Of a stretch of DNA of 64,000 bases, positions 54,251 through 63,888 are shown in pieces. The position numbers were made by a program, and so were the translations under genes. The number at the start of each line of letters is the position of its first letter. The stretch's first letter is position 1. Under the pieces are notes generated by a model. It made no database searches. It saw only the letters and a program-made list of their open reading frames with translations, and was not told the DNA's origin. Source of the DNA: Hyphomonas pacifica (GTDB lineage: Bacteria; Pseudomonadota; Alphaproteobacteria; Caulobacterales; Hyphomonadaceae); the NCBI RefSeq assembly GCF_000682675.1, contig NZ_AWFA01000078.1:42271-106270 (forward strand), read 5' to 3'.

Positions 54251-54850
54251 ATGATCGCTCTGACAGAACAGGAACGTCGCATTCTCGCTCTCGCCACGCC
54301 CGTGGCGGAGTCCCTTGGCTTGGAAATCGTACGCCTGCGCATTCAGGGCGGACGACGCCCGCACCTTCAGATCATGGCGGAGAAAGCTGGCGGCGCCCCG
54401 ACCAATGTCGAGGATTGCGCGCGGCTGTCACGCGCCTTGGGCCCGGTACTGGAAGAGGATGACCCGATCAAGGAAGCCTATACGCTGGAGGTCTCCACGC
54501 CCGGCATTGACCGCCCGCTGACACGGGAAGGGGATTTTGGCCGCTGGGTAGGCCATGCCGCAAAAGTGGAACTGGCACGCCCGATTGATGGTCGCCGCCG
54601 CTTTACTGGCATCATTACCGGCGAAGACGAGCATGGCGCTCATCTGGAGCTGGACGACGAGACCGAACTGGTCGCGCACGTCCATGAGATGAGCCGCGCT
54701 AGCCTGATCCTGACAGATGAACTGATTGAAGCGGCACGCGCCTCCGGCAATCTGCCGCCGCAACCTGATGAAGACGATCTCGGCGATCTTGAAGTCGACG
54801 AGAGCGATGAAGACACCGAGTCCAATGAAGAGACGGGAGACGTCAAATGA
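54251..54850 (+). CDS. rimP: Ribosome maturation factor RimP
   Basis: 199 aa from ATG 54251 (MIALTEQERRILALATPVAE). RimP N-domain with GLEIVRLRIQ and VEDCARLSRALGPVLE, YTLEVSTPGIDRPL, then an Sm-like C-domain and an acidic alphaproteobacterial tail (about residues 170-199). It aids 30S subunit assembly. No Shine-Dalgarno sequence is visible before the ATG; the leader is taken up by hairpin 2. It overlaps nusA by 4 nt. Confidence 0.95.
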   Translation: MIALTEQERRILALATPVAESLGLEIVRLRIQGGRRPHLQIMAEKAGGAPTNVEDCARLSRALGPVLEEDDPIKEAYTLEVSTPGIDRPLTREGDFGRWVGHAAKVELARPIDGRRRFTGIITGEDEHGAHLELDDETELVAHVHEMSRASLILTDELIEAARASGNLPPQPDEDDLGDLEVDESDEDTESNEETGDVK

Positions 54851-56613
54851 ATACCATCGGCGTTTCAGCCAACAGGCTGGAAATCCTGCAGATCGCCAAG
54901 GCGGTCGCTGAAGAGAAGGCGATTGATCAGACGATCGTCATCGAGGCTATGCAGGAAGCCATCGAGAAGGCCGCGAAAGCAAAATACGGCCAGGAGCACG
55001 ACATTCGTGCCAAGATCGATGCGCAGACCGGCGAACAAACGCTGTGGCGGATCCAGACGGTCGTGCGGGACGATGAGTTCGAGGACGAGTCCAAACAGCT
55101 GCGTCTGTCGGAAGCCAAGAAGATCGATGACTCCCTTGAGGTGGGCGATGAGCTGAAGGAAGAGCTCCCGCCCTTCGATTTCGGTCGTGTAGCTGCCCAG
55201 ACCGCCAAGCAGGTCATCATGCAGAAGGTGCGTGATGCCGAGCGTGAGCGTCAGTATAATGAGTACAAGGATCGCGTCGGCGAGATCATCTCTGGTGTCG
55301 TCAAGCGGGTCGAATATGGCCATGTGATCGTGGACCTGGGTCGCGCAGAGGGCATCATCCGCCGCAATGACGGTATCCCGCGCGAGAACTTCCAGACAAA
55401 TGACCGTGTCCGGGCTTATCTCTACAAGGTCAGCCGCGAGACCAAGGGCCCGCAGATCTTCCTGTCCCGTTCGGCACCTGACTTCATGGTCAAGCTGTTC
55501 GCGCAGGAAGTGCCGGAAGTCTATGAAGGCGTGATCGAGATCAAGGCCTGTGCTCGTGATGCGGGTAGCCGTGCCAAGATCGGCGTCATCTCCAATGACA
55601 GTTCGATTGATCCGGTCGGTGCCTGTGTGGGTATGCGCGGTGCACGTGTCCAGGCCGTTGTTGGCGAACTTTCCGGCGAGAAGATCGACATCATTCCGTG
55701 GAACTATGACGACGCGACCTTCATCGTGAACGCGCTGCAACCGGCCGAGGTGTCGAAAGTGGTGCTGGATGAAGATGAGCGCCGCGTAGAAGTGGTGGTC
55801 GCAGACGATCAGTTCCCGCTGGCCATTGGCCGCCGCGGCCAGAATGTGCGTCTTGCCTCCCAGCTGACCGGTTGGCAGATCGACCTCGTCACCGAAAGCG
55901 CCGATTCCGAGCGCTATCAACGCGAGTTCCAGGAGCGTACCGACCTGTTCATGAAAGCGTTGGATGCGGATGAAACGCTGGCTCAGCTGCTCGCCTCTGA
56001 AGGCTTCGAGACAGTCGAAGAGATCGCCTATGTGGCTCCGGAAGACTTCATCACGATTGAAGGCTTTGACGAGGATGTGGCCGCTGAACTGCAGGAGCGT
56101 GCCCGTGAATATCTGGACCGTGTTGCCGCCGAGAATGATGCCAAGCGCAAGGAGCTGGGCGTTGAAGATGCCGTGATGGAATTGGAAGGCATGACGCCGT
56201 CCTTTGCTGTCCGTCTTGGCGAAGAAGGTGTGCAGACGCTGGACGATGTGGCTGGCCTTGTGCCGGACGACATCACGGGCTGGCGCGAGCCGGGCCCGGA
56301 TGGCAAGCCAGTCTGGGTTGAGGGCATTCTGAAGAAGGGCGAGATGCGCAAGGATGACGCGCAGATGTTCGTCATGAAGGCCCGCGTTGCCGCAGGCTGG
56401 ATTGAACCGGATGCTGTCGAGAAGATGCTCGCTGAAAAGGCTGAAGAAGAAGTCCCGGAACTGACCGAAGAAGAACGCGCGCTGTTGGCGCTGGGCGATC
56501 TCGGCAGCAATGCTTCTGAAGAGGCGGTCGATGAGGCCCTTGAAGAGCTCGAGTTTGATCTCGAAGCCCTGGCAGCGGAGGGCGGCGATGACGAAGCCGC
56601 ACCGAAAGACTGA
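54847..56613 (+). CDS. nusA: Transcription termination/antitermination factor NusA
   Basis: 588 aa. The NusA N-domain (ANRLEILQIAKAVAEEKAID) binds RNA polymerase; an S1 domain (about 135-200, ISGVVKRVEYGHVIVDLG) and two KH domains follow (GACVGMRGARVQAVVGEL, AIGRRGQNVRLASQL). Two C-terminal helix-hairpin-helix-type repeats are present (near residues 375-430 and 440-500), then an acidic end. ATGA overlap with rimP. NusA affects pausing and termination, relevant to the leader hairpin upstream. Confidence 0.97.
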   Translation: MNTIGVSANRLEILQIAKAVAEEKAIDQTIVIEAMQEAIEKAAKAKYGQEHDIRAKIDAQTGEQTLWRIQTVVRDDEFEDESKQLRLSEAKKIDDSLEVGDELKEELPPFDFGRVAAQTAKQVIMQKVRDAERERQYNEYKDRVGEIISGVVKRVEYGHVIVDLGRAEGIIRRNDGIPRENFQTNDRVRAYLYKVSRETKGPQIFLSRSAPDFMVKLFAQEVPEVYEGVIEIKACARDAGSRAKIGVISNDSSIDPVGACVGMRGARVQAVVGELSGEKIDIIPWNYDDATFIVNALQPAEVSKVVLDEDERRVEVVVADDQFPLAIGRRGQNVRLASQLTGWQIDLVTESADSERYQREFQERTDLFMKALDADETLAQLLASEGFETVEEIAYVAPEDFITIEGFDEDVAAELQERAREYLDRVAAENDAKRKELGVEDAVMELEGMTPSFAVRLGEEGVQTLDDVAGLVPDDITGWREPGPDGKPVWVEGILKKGEMRKDDAQMFVMKARVAAGWIEPDAVEKMLAEKAEEEVPELTEEERALLALGDLGSNASEEAVDEALEELEFDLEALAAEGGDDEAAPKD

Positions 56614-57265
56614 TGCGCGGGTAACCGGCACTGACAGATCTGGCATGGCGGACGGGGAGGCCCCTGTCCGCCAATGCGCCGTGACGCGGGAACGTCTTCC
56701 GCAGACAGAGATGGTGCGCTTTGCGCTCTCCCCTGAGGGTGTAGTGACGCCAGATGTCTCTTCCCGACTTCCTGGACGGGGCGTTTGGGTGAAGGCTGAT
56801 CGACAGACGCTTGAGATAGCGATCAGCAAAGGGGCGTTTGCCCGTGGGTTCAAAACTCAGGTGAAGGTGCCGGATGGTCTGATGGATCAGATCGAGGCGC
56901 TCTTGCTGCAACGCTTTACGGGGCTTCTGGGTATGGCCAAGAAGTCCGGTGAAATCGTTCTGGGCTTTGATCAGGTGCGCGATGCGCTCCAGAAGAAACG
57001 TCCCGGGCTTTTGCTTGAGGCGGCCGATGGTGCAGAAGATGGCCGCTCAAAGGTGTATTTCCTTGCAAAAGCACTATATAGCGACGTGGAAATTGCCGGT
57101 GCGCTCAGTTCTGAGGAATTGGGCGTGGCGTTTGGGCGCGAGCGTGTGATACACGGTCTCGTCCGCAAAGGGCCAATTGCGAAGGCTGTACGGCTTGCCT
57201 ACCGGCGGCTTGCCGGATTTCGCACACGGCCCGAACTGGACTGGTTTCCGGATCAGGATCGGTAG
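56588..57265 (+). CDS. rnpM: YlxR/RnpM-type RNA-binding protein with L7Ae-like domain
   Basis: 225 aa from ATG 56588, supported by GGAGGG just upstream inside nusA (26-nt overlap). Residues ~25-100 are the DUF448 (YlxR) domain (PVRQCAVTRERLPQTEMVRF, GRGVWVKADRQ), followed by an L7Ae/L30e-like domain (LLGMAKKSGEIVLGFDQV). This fused form is usual in alphaproteobacteria, whereas Firmicutes have separate YlxR and YlxQ. The Firmicute YlxR homologue modulates RNase P; the role here is not established. Confidence 0.92.
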   Translation: MTKPHRKTDARVTGTDRSGMADGEAPVRQCAVTRERLPQTEMVRFALSPEGVVTPDVSSRLPGRGVWVKADRQTLEIAISKGAFARGFKTQVKVPDGLMDQIEALLLQRFTGLLGMAKKSGEIVLGFDQVRDALQKKRPGLLLEAADGAEDGRSKVYFLAKALYSDVEIAGALSSEELGVAFGRERVIHGLVRKGPIAKAVRLAYRRLAGFRTRPELDWFPDQDR

Positions 57266-57325
57266 CGGAAAACAAAGCTGAGGCGCAATGGCGCGCATCG
57301 GCAAGAAACGTGGTATGAAGAACGC

Positions 57326-59881
57326 ATGAGCGATACGAAAGACACTGGTGGCAATTCAGGCGGGCGCAAACCGCTCACCGTATCCCGGAAAAGTTCCGGT
57401 ACGGTGAAGCAAAGCTTCAGCCATGGCCGCTCCAAGCAGGTGGTTGTTGAGACGAAGAAGCGCCGGGCGGTAGGCCCTGGCGGCTCCTCCTCCGCACCTG
57501 CCAAGGACGCACCAAAGGCGAACGACTCCCTTGAGGCCCGTCTTATCGCGACCGCGAAGAAGCTGGGTATTACGGTAGACGAGCTGAAAGCACGTCAGAA
57601 GGCTCTCTTGGAGCGCAAGAACGAAGTTGCGGCCCGCGCCAAAGAAGAACAGCGCGAGAAAGAGGCTCAGGACCGTCTTCGCTCCGAGCAGGAAAAGAAA
57701 CTGCAGGAAGCGAAAGAGCGCGAAGAGGCTGAAGCCCGCCGCAAGGCCGAGGAAGAAGCTCGCAAGGCCGAAGAGGCCGCCGCAAAAGAACGCGTCGACC
57801 GCGCCGCAAAAACCCGCAGCAAGCCCTCTGCCCCGGCTGACAGCCCGGCTGCGGCGGCGCCTGCGGTGGACGATGGCCCGGCGCGTGGTGGCGGCAAACG
57901 CAAATCCAAGGACGACCGTGATCGCAGTGCCCGTGAGACGCCGAGCCGTTCCTCCCGTGGTGGTGGCGGTGAGCGTCGTCGTGGCAAGCTGACCATTTCT
58001 TCTGCGCTTGGCGATGATGCAGACCGTCAGCGTTCGCTGGCCTCCCTGCGCCGTGCGCGTGAGCGTGAACGTGAACGCCGCACAGGCGGTGGCGAACAGC
58101 GCGAGAAAGTGTCTGTCGAAGTCACTCTGCCGGAAACAATCACGCTGCAGGATCTGGCCCAGCGGATGAATGAACGCGTCGCAGACGTTGTGAAGTTCAT
58201 GATCCAGCAAGGCGAGATGCTGCGCGGCAATGACATTATTGACGCTGACACGGCTGAACTGATCGCCGAGGAATTTGGCCACACCGTGAAACGTGTTGCC
58301 GAATCCGATGTCGAGATCGGCCTGGAAGGTGAGGATGACGACCCGAAGGACCTGAAGCCGCGCCCGCCTATCGTCACGATCATGGGCCATGTTGACCACG
58401 GCAAGACCTCTCTGCTGGACGCCCTTCGCAAGACCGATGTGGTCTCTGGCGAAGCGGGCGGCATTACCCAGCATATCGGTGCCTATCAGGTGAAGCTGAA
58501 ATCCGGTGAGCGGATCACCTTCCTCGATACGCCGGGCCACGCGGCCTTTACGGCCATGCGTGCGCGCGGTGCGACGGCTACCGACATCGCCATTCTGGTA
58601 GTGGCCGCGGATGACTCCGTGATGCCGCAGACGATTGAATCCATCAATCACGCCAAGGCGGCCGGTGTTCCAATCATCGTGGCGGTCAACAAGACCGACC
58701 TGCCCGACTCCAATGCCGACAAAGTGCTGACAGACCTGCTGCAGCATGATGTTCAGGTTGAAAGCATGGGTGGTGAAACCCAGGCTGTGAAAGTCTCTGC
58801 CCTGACGGGTCAGGGCCTGGACGAGCTGACAGATGCCATCACCTTGCAGGCGGAACTTCTGGAACTGAAAGCCAACCCGTCGCGCGATGCAGATGGCGTG
58901 GTGATCGAAAGCCAGCTGGACAAGGGCCGCGGCCCGGTTGCGACCGTGCTGGTCAAGCGCGGTACGCTGGAACGCGGCGACATCGTCGTGGCCGGCTCGC
59001 AATGGGGCAAGGTGCGGGCTCTGGTTGATGAGCGTGGACAACAGCTGAAGGGCGCAGGGCCGTCCCAGCCGGTCGAGGTACTCGGCCTGGATGGCGCGCC
59101 GGATCCGGGTGACTCCTTTGTGGTTGTCGACACCGAAGCCCGTGCTCGTGAAGTCACCGAATACCGTATCCGCTCCAAGCGACAGGTTTCCGGCAAGGCG
59201 GGTGCTGCGGCGCGTGCCTCACTGGATCAGCTGCTCAGCAAGCTGAAGGATGGCTCTGTCGAGACGTCCGAGCTGCCGGTGGTCGTGAAGGGTGATGTTC
59301 AGGGCTCTGTGGAGGCGATTTCCCAATCGCTGGACAAGCTGTCGACCGAAGAAGTCCGTGCCCGTGTCATTCATGGCGCCGTGGGCGGTATTTCCGAAAG
59401 CGACGTTCTATTGGCCCGTTCGTCCAACGCGCCCATCTTTGCCTTCAACGTCCGCGCCAACAAGCAGGCGCGCGATCTGGCAGAGAAGGAAGGCGTCGAG
59501 ATCCGCTACTATTCCGTGATCTACGATCTGATCGACGATGTGAAAGCGACCCTGTCGGGCATGCTGGCACCGGAGAAACGCGAAACCTTCATCGGCTATG
59601 CCGAGATCCTCGAAGTCTTCAACATCACGAAAGTGGGCAAAGTTGCAGGCTGCCGGATCAGCGAAGGCAAAGTGCTTCGCGGCTGTGGCGTTCGCCTGCT
59701 GCGGGATGATGTCGTGATCCATGAAGGCAAGCTGAAAACGCTTAAGCGCTTCAAGGATGAGGTCAATGAGGTCAATTCCGGCATGGAATGCGGTATGGCG
59801 TTCGAACGTTATGACGATATCCGTGTCGGCGACAAGATCGAGTGCTTCCAGGTTGAGGAAATCGCAAGAACACTCGACTAG
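57326..59881 (+). CDS. infB: Translation initiation factor IF-2
   Basis: 851 aa. A long charged N-terminal region (residues ~65-260) of Glu/Arg/Lys/Ala helix and Gly/Arg-rich segments precedes the IF2-N domain. The GTPase domain has P-loop GHVDHGKTS (354-362), DTPGH near 401 and NKTD near 455, then domains II-IV ending [11 protein letters not shown]. It places initiator tRNA on the 30S subunit. It is fourth in the rimP operon. Confidence 0.98.
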   Translation: MSDTKDTGGNSGGRKPLTVSRKSSGTVKQSFSHGRSKQVVVETKKRRAVGPGGSSSAPAKDAPKANDSLEARLIATAKKLGITVDELKARQKALLERKNEVAARAKEEQREKEAQDRLRSEQEKKLQEAKEREEAEARRKAEEEARKAEEAAAKERVDRAAKTRSKPSAPADSPAAAAPAVDDGPARGGGKRKSKDDRDRSARETPSRSSRGGGGERRRGKLTISSALGDDADRQRSLASLRRARERERERRTGGGEQREKVSVEVTLPETITLQDLAQRMNERVADVVKFMIQQGEMLRGNDIIDADTAELIAEEFGHTVKRVAESDVEIGLEGEDDDPKDLKPRPPIVTIMGHVDHGKTSLLDALRKTDVVSGEAGGITQHIGAYQVKLKSGERITFLDTPGHAAFTAMRARGATATDIAILVVAADDSVMPQTIESINHAKAAGVPIIVAVNKTDLPDSNADKVLTDLLQHDVQVESMGGETQAVKVSALTGQGLDELTDAITLQAELLELKANPSRDADGVVIESQLDKGRGPVATVLVKRGTLERGDIVVAGSQWGKVRALVDERGQQLKGAGPSQPVEVLGLDGAPDPGDSFVVVDTEARAREVTEYRIRSKRQVSGKAGAAARASLDQLLSKLKDGSVETSELPVVVKGDVQGSVEAISQSLDKLSTEEVRARVIHGAVGGISESDVLLARSSNAPIFAFNVRANKQARDLAEKEGVEIRYYSVIYDLIDDVKATLSGMLAPEKRETFIGYAEILEVFNITKVGKVAGCRISEGKVLRGCGVRLLRDDVVIHEGKLKTLKRFKDEVNEVNSGMECGMAFERYDDIRVGDKIECFQVEEIARTLD

Positions 59882-59893
59882 AACAGGTCACCT

Positions 59894-60421
59894 ATGAGTG
59901 AACCTGTCATTGTCTCGGGCCAACTGGCCGAAAAAGACCTCAAACGTCTTGCGCGTCTCAGTCGGGGCGGCACGGTAGGGCCTACCGCGGTGTATTATGC
60001 CGGGGTGACGGCCCCGGTCATTTCGGCCAGCATATCTCTCATGGTCCATAATGCGGCGGACATGGCGGGTCTGAGTGACTACTGGCAATGGTTTCTGTCG
60101 GCGCTTGTCGCGGCATTCGCCGGTATTTCGTGGTATCTCATCTTCATGCGCTGGTCATCCGGGAGCAGCGGAGAAGAAAAGGATGAGGTGGCACGGCAGG
60201 CGGAGATCACTCTTCTGGAGGATGTGCTGCAGGTGCGCCGGGGGGGCATTGAAACCCGGATCAGCTGGGACGCCATCAAAGAGGTGAAACAGCATCGTGG
60301 ACATACAACAGTCCGGATACGTGGCGGGGATGCCGTGATCATTCCGGCATCGTGGTTCAACAAGGACAAGACGGCCCGCAAGGCCTTCACAGAAGAGCTC
60401 ATGCAGAAGACAGGCAGCTGA
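59894..60421 (+). CDS. Small membrane protein with YcxB-like C-terminal domain
   Basis: 175 aa. Two transmembrane helices (about residues 33-52 and 65-85) with a cytoplasmic C-domain (ITLLEDVLQVRRGGIETRIS, WDAIKEVKQHRGHTTVRIRG, VIIPASWF). The C-domain pattern of a short beta-strand repeat followed by an aromatic end resembles YcxB-like proteins. Function unknown. It is embedded between infB and rbfA; its stop overlaps the rbfA ATG (TGATG), so it is coupled to rbfA. Confidence 0.75.
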   Translation: MSEPVIVSGQLAEKDLKRLARLSRGGTVGPTAVYYAGVTAPVISASISLMVHNAADMAGLSDYWQWFLSALVAAFAGISWYLIFMRWSSGSSGEEKDEVARQAEITLLEDVLQVRRGGIETRISWDAIKEVKQHRGHTTVRIRGGDAVIIPASWFNKDKTARKAFTEELMQKTGS

Positions 60422-60828
60422 TGGCACGTAAATCTTCCCCTTCCGGCAATATGCCGACCCAGCGCCAGCTCCGTGCCGGCGAATTGGTACGCCATGCCGT
60501 TTCAGACATTCTGGCGCGCGAGGATTTGCGCGATCCGGAGCTGGTTGGCGTGATCGTCACGGTGGGGGAGGTGCGTTGCTCTCCCGACCTGCGTCATGCC
60601 AATGTGTTTGTCTCCCCGCTGGGCGATGACACGGAAAAGGGACGCACGGCGCTGGCCGAAGCGCTGAACCGCGCGGCGGGTTTCCTGCGCGGGCGTCTTG
60701 GCCGTGAGATTGATCTGAAGTTCACACCGCAGCTGCACTTTATCGCTGACAAATCGTATGATGAAGCAACCGCGATTGACCGTCTTCTGGCCGATCCACG
60801 TGTAAAACGCGATCTGGAGCCTGAATAG
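60421..60828 (+). CDS. rbfA: Ribosome-binding factor A
   Basis: 135 aa from ATG 60421. RbfA KH-like fold: RQLRAGELVRHAVSDILARE, DLRHANVFVSPLGDD, and LKFTPQLHFIADKSYDEA. It binds 30S precursors and is needed for efficient 16S 5'-end maturation and growth in the cold. It is translationally coupled to the membrane-protein gene upstream. Confidence 0.96.
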   Translation: MARKSSPSGNMPTQRQLRAGELVRHAVSDILAREDLRDPELVGVIVTVGEVRCSPDLRHANVFVSPLGDDTEKGRTALAEALNRAAGFLRGRLGREIDLKFTPQLHFIADKSYDEATAIDRLLADPRVKRDLEPE

Positions 60829-60916
60829 CACCGGCCGGTCCTGTCTGGATCGCTTGTAATTTGACAGCTCCGGATAACGTTGCGACCCTGTAATGAATTA
60901 GACAGGGACTCCTGCA

Positions 60917-61591
60917 ATGGATCGTCAGACTCTTGATATGGAAGGCGCGCGGCGCGGCGAGATTTCGGCTGCGTCCCTGCAGATGGGTGATGATACGATC
61001 GCCATTCAGGGCATCGCGACCATGTCCGTCGAGTCCGTGGATTTCTATCCGTGGGATACACCCGTCAATCGCCGTACCAAAAGCCTTTATGCCACCTTGT
61101 TTGTCGTCTGCCTGTTCTTCGGTATGATGGCGCTGGCCTGGTGGGGCCTGACACCCCAGCGTCCTTCCGGCATGGTCGCGTTGGCTGTTGGCAGCGGCCT
61201 GATGCTGCTGGCGCTGTTCCTGGGCCTGCGGGTGATCCAGGTCGCGATGCGCCTGAAGAAGCGGCAAGCCTATTTCCGGCTGGTCATCGGCGCTGCGGAT
61301 GGGCGTCAGATTCCGCTGGTTGACAATAATCGCGACATTCTGCTGCGTATCCGCGACGTGGTGCGGCACAAGATGGATACAGGCGACCGAGACATGCGCG
61401 GGGATTTCGACCTGGACCTGGATCTCGTCAATCTGCGCCTGCCGACACAGGCCGAGCGGCCAGCCAAAGCGGCTGAACCGGTGCGCTCAGCTGGGGCCGT
61501 GCCGGAGCGGCAGGAAGAGGCCGAAGCAGAAGAACGTGACGTACTTTTCGAGCGCGAATTGGACTCTGAAGACATCAAGACTGCTTCATGA
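60917..61591 (+). CDS. Hypothetical two-helix membrane protein between rbfA and truB
   Basis: 224 aa, not confidently assigned. An N-terminal soluble part (AASLQMGDDTIAIQGIATMS) precedes two transmembrane helices (about residues 58-80 and 84-106). A cytoplasmic domain follows (FRLVIGAADGRQIPLVDNN) and an acidic C-terminus. The small beta segment before the helices is reminiscent of DUF6232-type proteins, but this is weak. It lies in the gap between rbfA and truB, which are adjacent in most alphaproteobacteria. Confidence 0.65.
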   Translation: MDRQTLDMEGARRGEISAASLQMGDDTIAIQGIATMSVESVDFYPWDTPVNRRTKSLYATLFVVCLFFGMMALAWWGLTPQRPSGMVALAVGSGLMLLALFLGLRVIQVAMRLKKRQAYFRLVIGAADGRQIPLVDNNRDILLRIRDVVRHKMDTGDRDMRGDFDLDLDLVNLRLPTQAERPAKAAEPVRSAGAVPERQEEAEAEERDVLFERELDSEDIKTAS

Positions 61592-61722
61592 TGTCTCCTG
61601 CTTGCCGCTGATGACTTGACGCAGACAGGCGCGCTTCGTAAGGCCCCGCCTTCGTTCTATTCCAACTGACCGTCGCCGCCCGCGTTCGAACCGTCGGGCC
61701 GCGCAGATAAAGAGAGTCTACA

Positions 61723-62667
61723 TTGGCCCGCCAAAGAAAACGCAAAGGTGACCCGATCAGCGGGTGGCTGAACCTGTTCAAACCCGTGGACATGACCTCA
61801 ACCCAGGCCGTCGCTATTCTCAAGCGGAAGTACAATGCGCAGAAAGTGGGCCATGGCGGTACGCTGGACCCGCTTGCCGACGGCATCCTGCCCATCGCTT
61901 TTGGAGAAGCCACCAAAACGGTCCAGTGGGCGATGGACGCTGAAAAGGAATATGTCTTCACCATCCGCTGGGGCGTCTCGACCGAAAGCCAGGATGCCGA
62001 AGGCGAGATAACAGCCACCTCAGATACCCGTCCGACGCGGGAGCAGGTGGAAGAGCTGCTGAAAGACTATCTCGGGACCATTGAACAGGTGCCCCCGAAA
62101 TTCTCTGCCATCAAGGTCGACGGCCAGCGCGCCTATGATCTGGCCCGGGACGGGGAAGACTTCGAACTGACCTCCCGCGAGGTGCAGGTCTATGAAGCCG
62201 CTGTGATCGGGATGCCGGATGCGGACCATACGGTGATCCATGTCACCTCTGGCAAGGGCTTCTATGTGCGGGCAATGGCGCGGGACCTGGCCTGTGACCT
62301 GGGCTGTGAAGGCCATATCAGCCAGCTGCGCCGCACGCGTGTCGGCGTGTTCGGCGCGCCGCAGGCTGTGCCGATGTCGCGTATCGAAGAGACAGAGGAC
62401 AAGGAAGAGCTGCTCTCCCTGCTTCAGCCGGTTCATGCCATTCTGGAAGACATTCCCCAGATTGACATTTCCCGCGATGAAGCGCGGGAAATCCGTCAGG
62501 GCCGCGCGATTGTTCTGTTGCCGCACATTGTAGAGCAGTGGCGCGAAGCCGCCGCCGGCGCGGAGGAATATGACCGGGCGGCGATAGCCATCTGCTCCGG
62601 CAAGGCTGTCGCGATGGGCGATGTGCGGGCCGGACGGTTTGAGCCGAGCCGCGTTTTCGTGAACTGA
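61723..62667 (+). CDS. truB: tRNA pseudouridine-55 synthase, TTG start
   Basis: 314 aa. TruB core with GWLNLFKPVDMTSTQAV, catalytic Asp49 in GGTLDPLADG, and SGKGFYVRAMARDLACDLG. It makes the T-loop pseudouridine 55. No ATG or GTG is available before the conserved GWLNLFKP segment; the first ATG is at codon 24. TTG 61723 with GAGAG upstream is the most likely start. A weak TTGACG-N17-TAAGGC at 61616-61644 could give it its own promoter. Confidence 0.95.
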   Translation: MARQRKRKGDPISGWLNLFKPVDMTSTQAVAILKRKYNAQKVGHGGTLDPLADGILPIAFGEATKTVQWAMDAEKEYVFTIRWGVSTESQDAEGEITATSDTRPTREQVEELLKDYLGTIEQVPPKFSAIKVDGQRAYDLARDGEDFELTSREVQVYEAAVIGMPDADHTVIHVTSGKGFYVRAMARDLACDLGCEGHISQLRRTRVGVFGAPQAVPMSRIEETEDKEELLSLLQPVHAILEDIPQIDISRDEAREIRQGRAIVLLPHIVEQWREAAAGAEEYDRAAIAICSGKAVAMGDVRAGRFEPSRVFVN

Positions 62668-62697
62668 GCCATTCTGACGAGGCTCTGATACCCGTGC

Positions 62698-63888
62698 CTA
62701 TGGGCTGGCGGCAGCATGGGCGCTGGCCCAGGCCCATTGGAAATTATAGCCGCCCAGCCAGCCTGTGACGTCCACACATTCACCGATGAAATAGAGGCCG
62801 CGCACATGGCGGCTTTCCATCGTGCGTTGGTCCAGCCCGTCGGTTGAGATGCCGCCCACGGTCACCTCTGCCGTGCGATAGCCCTCGGTGCCCATGGGCG
62901 TAAGGGTCCAGGCGCGGGTGAAGGCGGCGAAATCGTCAATCACGGCGTGGGAGAGATCCGCCAGACGCATCTCTGCGCTTAAGGGGCCGATATCCGCCAC
63001 CAGCGCGGCGAGCCGGGCAGGGAAGAGGTCTTCCAACGCCTTGGCGAGGGTCTGCTTCGGCCGGGCCTGTTTGGCCGCGCGCAGGGTTTGCGCAAGATCA
63101 GACTTTGTGAGTAGACTGAGGGTCAGGCTCTCCCCCGGATGCCAATAGGAAGAGGTCTGCAGGGAGGCCGGCCCGGACAGCCCGCGATGGGTGAAGAGCA
63201 GGTCTTCGTCAAAACTGACCCCGGAGACGCTGGCGCGCACAGGCGCGGCGACGCCGGAGATGGCTGCGAATTTCTCGCCCAGCTCCCCTGAAAAAGTGAA
63301 GGGGACAAGGCCTGCTCGGGTTTCAACAATGTCATGCCCGAACTGGCGGGCGATGTCATAGGCAAGGCCGCTCGCCCCCATTTTGGGGATCGACAGGCCG
63401 CCGGTGGCAACGACCAGGCGCTCTGCCTGAAATGGTCCGCCCGATGTTTCCACATCATAGCGACCATCGCGATGATGTATGGCCAAAATCTCCGTAGACA
63501 GGCGAATTTCGGCGTCGACGCTGGCGGCCTCGTCCAGCAGCATCTGGATAATCGCGCCAGACTTCTGATCACAGAAAAGCTGGCCCTTGTGCTTTTCAGT
63601 ATAGGTGAGCCCATGCGCCGCCATCAGGGAAATGAAATCCCAGGGCGTATAGCGCGCCAGGGCGGATTTCGCGAAATGGGGGTTCTGGCTGAGGAAGCGG
63701 TCGGCGCGTGTTTCCAGATTGGTGAAATTGCACCGTCCGCCCCCTGAAATGCGAACTTTCTCAGCCGGCCGTTTTGCGTGGTCCAGCACCAGAATTCGTC
63801 GGCCATTGCGGCCGGACATGGCTGCATGAGCCAGCCCCGCGGCCCCCGCTCCAAGGACGATGGTGTCGTATGTCTGCGCCGCCTGCAT
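62698..63888 (-). CDS. HI0933-type NAD(P)/FAD-dependent oxidoreductase
   Basis: 396 aa. FAD-binding dinucleotide motif GAGAAGLAHA (Gly13, Gly15, Gly18), followed by the HI0933/BaiN signature RISGGGRCNFTN, VVATGGLSIPKMG and a C-terminal WLGGYNFQWAWASAH. It probably reduces an unknown substrate using FAD. AAGG 7 nt upstream supports ATG 63888. Convergent with truB. Confidence 0.92.
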   Translation of the reverse strand: MQAAQTYDTIVLGAGAAGLAHAAMSGRNGRRILVLDHAKRPAEKVRISGGGRCNFTNLETRADRFLSQNPHFAKSALARYTPWDFISLMAAHGLTYTEKHKGQLFCDQKSGAIIQMLLDEAASVDAEIRLSTEILAIHHRDGRYDVETSGGPFQAERLVVATGGLSIPKMGASGLAYDIARQFGHDIVETRAGLVPFTFSGELGEKFAAISGVAAPVRASVSGVSFDEDLLFTHRGLSGPASLQTSSYWHPGESLTLSLLTKSDLAQTLRAAKQARPKQTLAKALEDLFPARLAALVADIGPLSAEMRLADLSHAVIDDFAAFTRAWTLTPMGTEGYRTAEVTVGGISTDGLDQRTMESRHVRGLYFIGECVDVTGWLGGYNFQWAWASAHAAASP

